Part shown: piece after piece, positions 25,201-38,600 of the stretch
How positions within the stretch are numbered: the first letter of the stretch is position 1
Layout of the letters: each line of letters begins with the position of its first letter
DNA from: Ostrinia nubilalis
Lineage: Eukaryota > Arthropoda > Insecta > Lepidoptera > Crambidae
Assembly (NCBI RefSeq): GCF_963855985.1
Contig: NC_087112.1
Location: 5,706,501-5,770,500, forward strand
Direction of reading: 5' to 3'
DNA: 64,000 nt
The notes under the pieces: generated by a model
Databases searched by the model: none
Seen by the model: the letters and a program-made list of their open reading frames with translations, nothing else
What the model was told of the DNA's origin: nothing
Position numbers and translations under genes: made by a program

Positions 25201-28200
25201 ACTGTTGGCGATAGTACATAATAACAAAGAATGTTCTTCTGCAGGGCATGCCAGCAGACAAGCAGGGCCAATCACTACGTCTCCTATGCTCCATCATGGG
25301 AGGACAAGCGCGCGCGGTGTGGGAGGACGTCACCGGCTCCACGCCGCTCACCATCACCGACGACTGTGCCTCATTCACCACCACCGTCTCAGCCAGGTAC
25401 CACCATCACCAATCCTACTATATAGATCTACGGGGCACCGAACAGAGCAGAGGACTGTCCTGTCCACTGCTGGACAAAGGCCTCTCCCAAGGATTTCCAT
25501 AAAAATCAGTCCTGGGCTACCACCCAGATGCTCCTTACGACCTTCCCGAGTTCGTCTGTTCACCTAATGGGAGGCCTGCACACACTACGTCTTCCGGCTC
25601 GTGGTCGCCCTTGAGTCGATTCGAGAACTTTTCTGCCTAAGCAGCCATCAGCTCTACGAGCTATGTGTCCCGCCCATAGCCACTTAAGTTTTGCAATTAA
25701 TCCCCCATGATTAATCAGAGACATTAATGAATTATATTTAACCTACACGTCTTACGCTGGCCAGACGGGTCCTCTTAACGCCTCTTATAGCATCCACGGG
25801 TGTAGTGGAGATGGAACGAAGTTTGCCACGTCTCCCCAGTTGATATGAAACATGATATCCATCGTAATGAGCACGTCTAAATTATCAAATATATTTCAGA
25901 TTCTGGCTGATGAACTGCCAAAACGTGAGCGACGCGACCAAACTGGCGACCGAATTATACAGGTATTACTAAAATCAAAATCAAAAATATTTATTCAGTT
26001 TAGACCACAAGTGGCACTTATGAACTAACGATCTTTTATTAACGTATTCACCCGTGACTTTGTACGTATTCACATGAATGGTTGTTGCAATGAGGGCTAT
26101 CGTTTTAGCGCTCACCAGTTTGCGCCACTGTAGAGTAAGGTCCTGTCACTTGCTAGTAGCGAAGACAGTGGCACCAACTGGTGAGCGCTAAAGTGGTAGG
26201 AGGACTATCGCATTTACACTCATCAAGATGGCGCCACTGTAGAGTAAGGTCCTGTCAATCGCCAGGGGTGCCAACTGTTAAGTATAAAAATGACAGCCCT
26301 CATTCACGAAGGCGAATGAGCTTTACATGTGTAATAATTGTTTATTTCTCACCACATACAATACATATAAAACAATAAGAATATTATTAACAATTAAGAA
26401 ATTGTGGTGTGTGTGGTGGCTCGCTACTGTTCTTTTGTCAAAAGTTTTGATAGACATTACCACAGACATTACCTTATCATCATGTGCATGTACACGTACA
26501 CACACAAGTAAAGCTCACTCGCCTTCGTAAGTTACAAGAACTATAATTGAAAGTAAGAAACTATTCTATGTCTTCACAACTCACCTCTTTCCCCAGGGAC
26601 ATGTTACTGGTCCCGTTCGAGGTCCGGATCGTGGTCCTGGGCAAGCGCCTGGACGCTCTGGAGGGAAGACTACTTGTGCTTTACATCACTGACAGATATG
26701 CCTACGACACGCTATTGCAACAGGTATGTAATTTTTGTGCTCCTCCTAGTATTACCGACTTAAAAAAGAGAAAGTCACTTTGTCTGTATGATTTTTATTA
26801 TGGTTGATTTCGTTACGGGACCAATACTATTTTAATTTTCCCGTTCGGATTCTATTAACGATCATGCTGTAGATAGGAGTTGCAGCGGTGAGAACGAGTG
26901 GTGTGAGTAGTCTCGTCTCGAACCTAGTTCTGTTTAAACAACGAGTGTCGTCTAATGAGGGCTATCGTTTTAGCGCTCACCAGTTGGCGCCACTGTAGAG
27001 TAAGGTCCTGTCACTTGCTAGTAGCGAAGACAGTGGCGCCAGCTGGTGAGCGCTAAAGTGGTAGGAGGACTATCGCATTTGCACTCATCAAGATGACGCC
27101 ACTGTAGAGTAAGGTCCTGTCAATCGCCAGGGGTGCCAACTGTTAAGTATAAAAACGATAGCCCTCATTGGCTAAGCTTATTTCTATAGTCTAGAACTTT
27201 TTTTTTAAGATATAACCTTAAATTGGGTTTATATGTGATCATTAAACTTATTCTCTATTGGGATTGGATTGCTTGAAATATTGGAAAATTGTCTGTTGAG
27301 AAATTGTTTCATAAGTCGTGTGTAATAGTGACTGAGTTTCTTGCGCTGCTTCTTCTCAGCACTGGCCCATTTATTGTCCCGAAGCAGTTGTAGGGTTAAT
27401 ACTGGGACGTGTAATGTGCTGTTTAAAAGCCTACTTTCAAAAAATAAATGAGTTTTAATTGCTTAGGAGCTAGCTGTTTGTAAAGCGCCATCTATAATTC
27501 ATCTTGCTTTAAATATAAGAACTAACAGAACAGTTTACGAAATGATTTAAATAGGGAATCATAGATGGCGCTGCGCACGTCCGTCCGTGCTGTGCACGAG
27601 TACGACCATTACTACACACTCTCTAACCAATGTGAAAGCAACATCTACTGCGTGTAGTACAAATACAACTTTACAAAACCGGCTCCAGAGTTTTTCTCCT
27701 CAACAGGAGCACTACACAGAGGTGGCACAGTCGACGGCGGTGCGGCTGCTGGACGCGCGGCCCGTGTTCCTGGAGTTCAGCGGCAACCTCGTGCCCGTCA
27801 CCAAGTCGGGCAGCCAGCCCATGCTCAACTTCGAGGTGAGCTCATCATCATTATCATCATTGAAGCCAAAGGACGACCACTGCCAGACATGAGGTTCCAC
27901 AACGACCGACACTGCGCCCGTCCTATCTGTCACCAATTCCGGCAGCCAACCCATGCTCAACTTTGAAGTGAGGCGTCCCTTCGTCATCATCAGCCAGAGG
28001 ACCTTCACTGCTAGACCAGGAGTTCCACAACGACTGATACTGCGCCTGTCGTGCTCGTTACCAAGTCAGCCAGCCCATGCTCAACTTCGAGGTACGGCGT
28101 CCCTTCATCATCATCATCATTGCTTCCAAAAAGACGTCCACTGCTGGATAAAACCATTCCTCTGGCAGCCACCCTATGCTCAACTTCGAGGTGAGCTCAT

Positions 28201-29631
28201 CATCATCACCATCATCATCATCACAGTCAAGAGACCCTCCTAAAACCCTCCCTCCGGCAGCCAACCCAGGCTCAACTTCGAGGTAAGGCGTCCCTTCATC
28301 AACATCATCATCATCACTGTACCCAAAGGACATCCACTGATGGATAAGACCCTCCCTCCAAGTCACCAAGTCCGGCAGTCAGCCCATGCTCAACTTCGAG
28401 GAAAGGCGTCCCTTCATCATCATCATCATTGCAGCCAAGGATATCCACTGCACGAAAGCTTTCCAAGGATATCCAGAAAGGCTGGTCCTGCGCTGCCCGT
28501 ATCCAGGTCCTTCCCATGACTTTTATCAGATCTTCAGATCATCATTCGACCCTGGTCGCCACTTGAGAACTTTTCTGCCCCAATATTCATTAAATCTACA
28601 AGCTATGTGTCCCGCACACTGCCACTTAAGTTTGGTAACTGTGCGGACTATATCGGTTACTGTGTTTCTCCTAAGGATCTTCTAATTTCTGATTCGATGA
28701 CGTAAGGAAACCCCAAGCATAGCACGACGCTCATACTAAGCGACCATGTCTCCGTTCGGCAAAACATAACGGTTGCCAGGAATGACGACACACTGGTGAA
28801 AGAAAAACTTTAGTCTTGAGATACTGCGGCAAGTGAATCGAATCATTAAAGCCCACATGCATACATGATTGCTAAATTAATATTATTGATTTCATTTCAG
28901 GCATTCAAAGACAACCGAGTCGAGTTCACGGTACGCGTGAAACACCACGAAGAGAGCCCATCTGGAAGGATTTACTTCATGAACGAACCTAAGGTAAATG
29001 GCAATGCCAGGTTTTGTATGGAAGGTGGCGTCTTTTTTTTTTCGCGCGGCCATCGACCAAACTTTGTTTTTTGATTACAGAATAGTGTAATAAACCAAAC
29101 TTACTATGGCATGTATACCTCTAAACTCAGTCTGAACTGAGTTACGAGCATTAAAAGTTTGATGATTTTCATACTAGATTTGCTTTTTGCGCGCAAGTTT
29201 TGTAAGAAATTGCAACAAAATATTGCGCTATTTATTTATTGCGCTGATTCTGCTGCATACTGATGTGTGGAGCCTCTAATGGATGGTATTGTTTGTTTAC
29301 ATATACAATGTCACTATTTTGTTGCAATTTCTTACAAAACTTGCGCGCAAAAAGCAAATCTAGTATGCAAAATCATCAAACTTCTAATGCTCGTAACTCA
29401 GTTCAGACTGAGTTTAGAGGTATACATATCATAGTAAGTTCGGTTTATTACACTATTTTGTAATCAAAAAACAAGGTTTGGTCGATGGCCGCGCGAAAAA
29501 CAAAGACGCCAATTTCCGGCATTGTCTTTTCTTAATGTTTATAAAGCCAGTTTCACTTTTTGCAATCAAAATAACTGTCAAATAAAAGAATTAAAATTTG
29601 ACATTGGCAAATGCGCAAACCGCGCGAGCCA

Positions 29632-29662
<31 letters not shown>

Positions 29663-32600
29663 AATTAAAACATTAAAATGACACAACATAAGGGGTTTTA
29701 TTACTAGGATTGGATTTTAAGGAAGTGATCGATCACTTCCTTAAAATTTAAGATAGTTGCCTTGCCTTACTTAGAACTCTATCTTATGTTATGTATAAAT
29801 GTTGCTGATCATCGATGTCTTTCTTGCTGGATTACCGGATATGTTTATGGAATAAATAACTATTGACTACCGAGATCTGTGAAATCAATAGTAATTCATA
29901 TACTTTATTTACTATTTTAACAGAGATTTTTTGAGCAAATGGCTCATAATAAACTTGATTATATTTTGTTAGGTGCCCAAAGGCGAACAGTCACAGACGC
30001 CGGCGTGCGTGCTGGACGTCGAACTACCGGATAGGATCGCGCCGCGCGCCGGCAAGAGCCAGGTCGACTACCTCAACCTTGACCAATCAGGTACGACATG
30101 AGTATACAGGGTGGAAACGATAAGTGATCTCATTCGATTATTTCTTAACTATACAAGATATCGAAAAACTGGTTACTGATCCTGAAAGTGCTTCACGAGC
30201 TCTTTCAAACGGCATCAGTAATAGTTTACAGAATTAACTGGATCTATCTGAAAATTCAATGTTTTCAACCTCCATACTAAATGTATGCCAGCCACACAAT
30301 ATTAGAAGTGTTAAATGTTTTTATTAAATAATTGGTTGGGCCTATGTCCAACTTTCTTCTCTTCCTTTTCTTCGGTGGCTCCAACTCTCAAATTATCTAG
30401 CTGCATGAGATGGTTTCCCACTAATCTGTTTATCGGATTCGGGGCCAGCACCTTCGCAGGAGCCAACCTTCGCGGAAAACCTCTATAGAAATTAAGAAGA
30501 AAAAACTCTATGTTGTCTTGGAACGTCTGTCAACGAAGTCAATGTGAAAAATCCGCTGAATATTTGCTGAAGATATTGAAATAATCAAAACCGCAAGAAA
30601 TATCGACGGGTCGACCCTCGAAGCCTGGTCTCCGTCTCCTGATCCGCAGGTTGGTGGTTTCCGTTTTATGCAGCTGTATTTTTGAGTTGTTTGGAGTCAC
30701 CAGCCGACCCCCGCATCATCTTTCTTCCCCGCAATTTTTTTATTCCTGGTGTGGCTATTTACACGCCACACCATTTGTTGGTCCTTTCGAACCTGGATAT
30801 TCCAGCTTATTTATTTTTCAAATATTTTACTTATTTATTTTTGTTTCAAATAACGTGACGTTCATACACCGCCGGCCATATTTTTCTGCAATTTGTTTAT
30901 TTTCGCACTAATTTTTTCATAGTATTTTGCTGTTTTGTCATCATGGCAAATACGAAATTAAATTCGAAATTAAAATTATTGCTTTCCAAAAAAGAATCAA
31001 TATTCGAAAGAATAAATACTTTATTCAATTCATCGAAGAATATTTCCAATTTTGATTCAAGATTGAATCAGAAGTTTTTAGAGGAATCAGAAAGCATTTC
31101 TGAATTACATGAAAAGTTTGAACAGATACTAGATGAAATAAACGAAATTCAACTTGAAATTAACCCCAATTTTACCGTTACTTATAGTTCGCTCAGCGCG
31201 TTTGAAGATTTATATTCAAGCGTTAAATACGCGCGCAATAAGTTGTTATTGACGTCGCCTTCTACTAATTCGCAAAATGGTTCCTTTCATATTAAGCTGC
31301 CACCAATCGAACTGCCTTCGTTCGACGGCAAGGCTGAAAATTGGCCTATTTTCTATGAAATCTTCCGCACTAACGTACATTCTAATAAACAGCTGACGGA
31401 TTCACAACGTGTGCAATATTTGATGAGTAAATTAACACACAGCGCCCTAAAAATGACCGCAGGTATCGTTCCTACCGGCGATACTTATAATATCTTGTGG
31501 GATAGTCTCGTCAAAAAGTACCAAGATAAGCGTAGTCTAGGTGTTCACTACGTCAATAACATCCTGGACATTAAAACATGTGTGGGTACCGCTGCGAGTC
31601 TTAATCCATTTGTTGAGAAGTTATCTTCATCTATTGCAGCTCTCAAACAATTAGATATTGAAAACTTAGCAGATTTTATTATTTTGCAATGTAGTTTGAG
31701 GAAAATTGATTCTCAAACGCTTCAGAGTTTCGAGATTTCTGTAGGTGATAAAGAAATACCTACGTATGATCAGTTCATATCTTTTATTCAAGACCGCGTT
31801 AAAATATTAGAGAGAACTCGCAATAATAGCAGTTCCAACACTACCGCTGCCTCTGAGCCCCGAAAAAATAATTATTATAATAATAATCGGGACGCGCCGC
31901 AAAATAATAACACTTATAAATCTTTCGTTTCTAGTAACGATCCGCACCCGCGAACTCAAACGTCCAGTCAGTGTATTCTATGCAAAGCTGACCATAGGTT
32001 GTATTCTTGTTCTCAATTTCGAGACAATTTTAACCCGCAAAAACGCTTCGAATTTATAAAATCTAAGGGCGGTTGCGTTAACTGTCTTAGTGTTTCTCAT
32101 ACTGCAAGTAAATGCAATTCACAACACACTTGCAAGAACTGTGGCAAGCAACATCATTCGCTGCTTCATTTTGACGTGCCCGCACCGCGAAAATATTCGC
32201 CCGCTACCTCTGCCGCGTCACAAACAATGTCAGCCGTAAACACCGCGCCACAGTGCACAGAGAAGTGCAGTAGTACTACTCCAACTCAACGATTGATGAA
32301 TGATACTTCTATTACTCTCACTTCGGAGGTGAGACCGAGTTCTACCATATTATTATCCACCGCTCAAGTATTTGCATCGCACCGCGCTAATAAAAATAAA
32401 CAGATTGTACGCTGTTTGATAGACAATGGTTCACAAAATCATTTGATAACTTTAGATTGTTGTAATAAATTGAACTTGCCCGTTAATAAATTGCATGACT
32501 CTTACCTGCAAGGCGTTGGCAAGTCTTCGAGACCTGTTCATGGTTTTACTTATTTTGATATCGAATCTCGTACTGATCCGAATTATAAATATCATATTTA

Positions 32601-35600
32601 CGCTCTTGTGATCGACTGTATCACAGATCGTCTTCCCGCGAATTATGTTGATATAACAGAAGATATGACTTACCTCAATAACTTACCGCTTGCTGATTTA
32701 TCCTGGAACATTCCTAGTGAAATTGATGTAGTATTGGGTGTTCAATTATTTCCTTATATTTATTTGGGGAATAAGGTGGTATCAGGTTCACGCGCGCCTA
32801 CTGCTATACTTACTAGTTTTGGCTATGTGCTTATGGGTGACGTACCGGCTCGCTCTAGTCAATTGCCGATGCACTCAACTGCATTTTTTACCGCACTTCC
32901 GCATACGGAAATAGAATCAAGTTTACATAAATTCTTTGAATTAGAAGAGGTTCCTTCTAAAAGCTTTCTTAGCCCAGATGAGGCAGAATGCGAAAATATT
33001 TTTACCTCCTCGGTGATTTACCAGGATAAACACTTTAGTGTCGACTTACCGTTCTGTAAAGACCCATCTGTATTAGGAGATTCCCGTTCCGTAGCTTATA
33101 GACGTTTTCAAATGCTTGAACGAAAGTTTGACAAAGTGGATGGCTTACGTCAAAACTATAATAAAACCATAAATGAATATATTCAACAAGGTTATTTATC
33201 TGAAGCCCCCGAGGCAGACTCAGATGAGGGTTACTACATTCCGCACCACGCTGTATTTAAAGCTGGAAAGGACAGCGCTCGCGCCGTGTTGGACGCCAGC
33301 TGTAAAACTCAATCTGGTTTGTCACTTAACGATATTCTTTACGTTGGGCCGAACTTACAGTCTGACCTATTCTTACTGCTAATAGACTTCAGAATATTTC
33401 CTGTTGCAGTCACTGCTGATGTAAAACAAATGTTTCTTCGCGTAAGTGTGAATGAACACCATCGCAAATATTTGAAAATTCTCTTCCGTTTCGATCCTCA
33501 AGAACCTATACGCACTTATCAATTTAGTAGTCTACCCTTTGGACTCAAACCAAGTCCTTATATAGCTATGCGTACGATACGCAAGTTAGCGCACGACCAT
33601 AGCGACCGCTTCCCTGATGCTGCTAAAGTAGTAAATACTCAATTTTTCATGGACGACTTTGTCTATTCGTTACCCGATGTACCGACCGCAATTAATTTAT
33701 CCCGCGATTTAATTGATTTGTTCAAGTTAGGGTCCTTTGATCTTATCAAATGGACAAGTAATTCTCCCGCACTGCTTGAGGCTCTTCCAGACTCACACCG
33801 CTCACCTGTCAGTTTCTCTGATACAGGTAATAATAATTTTAAAATACTGGGATTGTCCTGGGAACCTGCTGATGATAATTTTTCCTTCACTACTGCCGCA
33901 GTCGACGGTAAATGTACAAAACGCAGTATTCTTTCTCTGGTTGCTCGCTTATTTGACGTTCTCGGCTTAGTTGCTCCCGTCGTCCTGTTTGCCAAGATTT
34001 TGGTTAAGGAACTTTGGTTAAGCAAGATAGACTGGGATGAAGTGCCTCCGGAATCCATTCAAAATCGTTTTGCTGCTTTCCTATTAGATTTGCCCGCTCT
34101 TTCCACCATGAGTATTCCGCGTCATATAGGTGTTAACTTGGATTGCGCAGTAAACATTGTTGCTTTCTGCGATGCTAGTCTCAATGGCTATGGTTCCTGT
34201 ATTTATTTACACATAACTGACCCTGCAGGTAATATTGTTGTCAGGCTTCTATGTGCTAAATCTAAAGTCTCACCAAGTAAAATCCAAACGCTAGCACGCT
34301 TGGAACTCGTCGCTGCTTTACTTCTTTCGAAACTTGTGCGAGTAGTCCGAGAGAGAATATCCGAGCGCATTCCAATTGTAGGAATCTATGCTTTTTCTGA
34401 CTCTACGATAGCACTTTCTTGGATACATTCGTCTCCTCATAGATGGTCTATTTTCGTTAGTAACAGAGTAGCCAAAATCCAAGAAAATTTACCGCCTCAT
34501 TGTTTTCATCACGTGTCGGGCAAAGAGAACCCCAGTGATTGTATATCTAGAGGGATGTTACCTTCTCAGCTGATTTCTCATTCATTATGGTGGGATGGTC
34601 CAGTCTGGCTTCAAAGACCTGTCAATGAATGGCCTATCGATATATTTACTCCATTAGAGAGTGAAACTCTGCCAGAGTTTAAAGATAAAAGCAATACGCT
34701 TATTGTTGCTGCTCCTTCTGAGCCTCCCTTAATTGATCAAATATCGAACCACGTTAATTCCTGGAATAAGCTTCTAAACACGTTTTATTATATTCTGAAA
34801 TTCACAAAAAGGTTGCCGAGTAATGAGCTCGTAGCCAATAGAAATGCGTCGGAGATTTTTATACTCAAAAGCATTCAGAGCGTTCATTTTAACAAAGAAA
34901 TTGAATTGTTAAAGGCTGGTGAGTTGCCTTCGAAGCATCTCCGTGGCTTATCACTTTTCTTAGACCCTCACGGTGTAATTCGCATTGGAGGAAGACTGCC
35001 TAAATCAGACCTTCCCTATGAAGCCAAACATCCTGCGCTTCTACCCAAACGTGACCGCGTCGTTGAACTTCTTATCGATCATTATCATACCGCTAATTGT
35101 CATACTGGACCTGGATTGCTCATGTCTATTCTTCGTCAACGCTATTGGATATTAAATGCCAGATCTACTATACGCGCCCGCTGTAGACAATGTAATGTTT
35201 GTTTCCGCTTGAACCCGCAGCATCCATCTCCCAAAATGGCAGATTTACCCGCATTTCGCATTCAAGATGCTAAAGCTTTCGTACATACTGGTACTGATTT
35301 TGCAGGTCCTATTAGCTTCATTCCCACTAGACGAAGGGGACAACATTCTCAAAAGGCATACATATGTCTTTTTATTTGTCTAGTTACGAAAGCTATTCAT
35401 ATAGAATTAGTTTCTAATCTTAGCACAGATGCGTTCCTTTCCGCCTTTAAAAGATTTATATCTCGCCGCGGTCCAGTATCTGTTATGTATTCAGATAATG
35501 GCACCAATTTCGTCGGTGCTAAAGCCCAGCTCGACGAAATATATAACGTATTAAATAATACTGAATTTCAAGATGACATTAAGCGAATGCTCATTGATCA

Positions 35601-38600
35601 TCACATAGAGTGGAAAATGATCCCTCCCCGCGCCCCACACTTTGGTGGTATATGGGAATCTAATATAAAAAGTATAAAAACGCATATGTACCGTGTTGTA
35701 GGTAAACAACTTTTTACTTATGAAGAACTTCTAACAGTTCTTGTGCAAATTGAATGCATTTTAAATTCTCGACCGCTTGTAGCGATATCAGCTGATCCAC
35801 ATCCGGACGTCTTGACACCAGCACATTTTTTAATGTCCACTCCTTTGCGTTACTTGCCTTCAACAGAACTGAAAGATGAAAAATTAACTTTAACCAACCG
35901 CAAGAAACTTTTAGACCAGCTTGTTTTATCATATTGGAATAAATGGCGCCTCGAATATTTGCACACGCTGCAAGTTCGTCAGAAATGGTGCACACCTGAA
36001 CGTTCAATCGAACTAGGTACGGTTGTAATAATAGGCAATGATAATGTACCGCCTTTGCATTGGGTACTTGGTGTAATTACCGAAGTTTTTCCCGGTTCCG
36101 ATGGTGTGGTCAGAGTCGCTTCTGTTAGAACCAGTACTGGTGTCTATAAGCGCCCAGTAACTAAATTATATCCGTTACCTACACAATAACAACTTATAAC
36201 GCATGTATTTATTACATTAACTACTCATTTATTGCCTTGTTTCAATTTAAAATTATAATTTTAATTTTATTTCTTGAATATTATTCGCATTATTATTATG
36301 CATTAATTTAAATACTTTAAAGCTCTTAGATGTGAGGACTTTATACATTTTGTTTTCTTTAGGGAATTGATTCTTTACGGTTTCCTGGATGTATTTTGAA
36401 GTTTTTGTTTCTACTTAGCAAATTGCAATAATACGTCATGTTCCCCCTTTTCTTTCTTTTCTTATTAAAATTTCTTTATTGAAGTCCTAATGAACTTCAA
36501 GGCGGGGAGCATGGTTGGGCCTATGTCCAACTTTCTTCTCTTCCTTTTCTTCGGTGGCTCCAACTCTCAAATTATCTAGCTGCATGAGATGGTTTCCCAC
36601 TAATCTGTTTATCGGATTCGGGGCCAGCACCTTCGCAGGAGCCAACCTTCGCGGAAAACCTCTATAGAAATTAAGAAGAAAAAACTCTATGTTGTCTTGG
36701 AACGTCTGTCAACGAAGTCAATGTGAAAAATCCGCTGAATATTTGCTGAAGATATTGAAATAATCAAAACCGCAAGAAATATCGACGGGTCGACCCTCGA
36801 AGCCTGGTCTCCGTCTCCTGATCCGCAGGTTGGTGGTTTCCGTTTTATGCAGCTGTATTTTTGAGTTGTTTGGAGTCACCAGCCGACCCCCGCATCATCT
36901 TTCTTCCCCGCAATTTTTTTATTCCTGGTGTGGCTATTTACACGCCACACCAATAATAAACACTTAAAATGAACTTTTAATGCATTTTTATTAAAAATTA
37001 TTTATGAAAAACATTGGTTTCAGGCTTTATTTCCTATAATATTATCAAGACATGAGTGCCATGACTGTGGTAGTACTAAATGTATGGAAGCTGGAAACAT
37101 TGAATTTTCGGATAGCTCCAGTTTATTTTGTAACTTATTATTGGTACCGTTGGATAGAGCTCGTGAAGCACTTTCAGGATCAATAACCAGTTTTTGGATA
37201 ACTTGTATAATTTTTAATATTATGTGGTTTTACTAAATGTATGGGAGCTGGAAACATTGAATTTTCGGATGGATCCAGTTTATTTTGTAACCTATTATTG
37301 GTACCGTTGGATAGAGCTCGTGAAGCACTTTCAGGATCAGTAACCAGGTTTTGGATATCTTGTATAGTTTAGAAATAATCGAGTGAGATCACTTATCGTT
37401 TCCACCCTGTATACAGTAAGGATAGTCATTATTATGTTGGAGGCGTGCTCAGATGCATTCAAAGTGCCAGAGTGCGCCGCCAAGACAGCTAAGAGTCGAA
37501 GTGGTCGCCATCGCGAACCATCATCACAATTTGCAAGAACTGCTTGTTATTAATAAAGTATGCTTACTAATATTATGATTATTTAATAACATGCAGTGAC
37601 TTAAGACACCATTTCCACCCCTGAAGATGCAAGATAAGCGGTTAGTATTAGAAACAAAAATTAAATAGGTACCTACGAGATGCGAAGCGAATGTGTTCCG
37701 ATCGTTTTGTCGCTGAGCTATAAGCTTATGTCAGCAGACTGACAGCTAGTCAGTCTCAGGGCTCTTTCCCGTGGGATCCGATATTTGAATTCCAAATTCG
37801 AAGAGACTGGTTTTTTGCAGACTGTTAACGGGATGTTCGTGTAAATTTTAATGTTAAAACATGCTACAAAAAATGGGATGTCTCTTTGGGAAAGCTGCCT
37901 CTCTAAATCTGGCCAGCTGATAGGCCAAATTAAATTAAACCTGTTTTGAGACAAATACTTTCAATCTAAGTCCTCCATCTGCCTCAAGTATCTTAGAGGG
38001 TCCTGCAGTGAAAACTAAATGACCTGATGATGGATGATCACAAACATGTTTCCTTAGGCTTCGACGCGCTGAAAGACGAGCTGAGCTTCCACTGGGGCGG
38101 CGAGCACCCCAGCCTCGGGCCCGTCTCTGTGCCCGATGTTCCTGCGCATCTCAACGGACACGTAAGTAGCCTGATAGTTACTGTACCGCAAGGAAATCTT
38201 CGATATCTTCAAAAGTACCTACCTAAAGTCCGGTTGCCGAGCACATAGAATTTCGTCCAATGATCCCAAGCTACCCATCCTTATCGCTCGCGCATAATTA
38301 TGTTACTGTCGCGCTCGCACACTCACTGCGGGCGCCCGTCGCACAGTCGCGATAGCAATATAAGGACTTGAGCTTTATGAAACAACATATTGGAAAAACT
38401 ACGCATTTTTATTTATTAAGAAGAAATCGTATTAATTTCGCTTTTATTTCATAAAAGCTAGGTTAGGTTAGGTACTTTTGAAGATATTGGAGATTTTTAA
38501 CACTTTTTTTTTACGGTCCAGTGTAGATGTTTATATTACTGTCATATAACTGGTAGTGCACAATAATACGTCTTACTGTGCACCACGCAAAACAGATATT

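Larger units (their letters stand above)
30333..36952 (+). mobile_element. Full-length BEL/Pao LTR retrotransposon, apparently intact
   Basis: It has two 441-bp LTRs, a primer site, one open 1,748-codon gag-pol and a purine tract: 6,620 bp in all. ATAAT flanks both sides (30328-30332 and 36953-36957), the 5-bp duplication usual for this superfamily. The LTRs look identical, so insertion was recent. It lies in the sense direction in an ankyrin intron, inside an older inverted-repeat element. No envelope-like frame is present. Confidence 0.96.
30105..37411. mobile_element. Inverted-repeat DNA element (TACAGGGTGGAAACG ends) hosting the BEL/Pao insertion
   Basis: The left end TACAGGGTGGAAACGATAAG and the right end CTTATCGTTTCCACCCTGTA are perfect inverses inside TA context (TATACAGG / CCTGTATA). 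The arms extend over about 100 bp, including CTGATCCTGAAAGTGCTTCA. The right side carries a tandem duplication of about 175 bp (37070-37210 and 37235-37385). Without the retrotransposon it is about 690 bp. TA target use suggests a Tc1/mariner-like non-autonomous element. Confidence 0.82.

Noticed and set aside
29636..29661. Poly(A) tail of a retroposon
   Set aside because: The A-run has no recognisable body or target duplication that I can support.
33663..34058. Minus-strand ORF of 131 residues in the retrotransposon
   Set aside because: It is an antisense shadow of the BEL/Pao reverse-transcriptase region.
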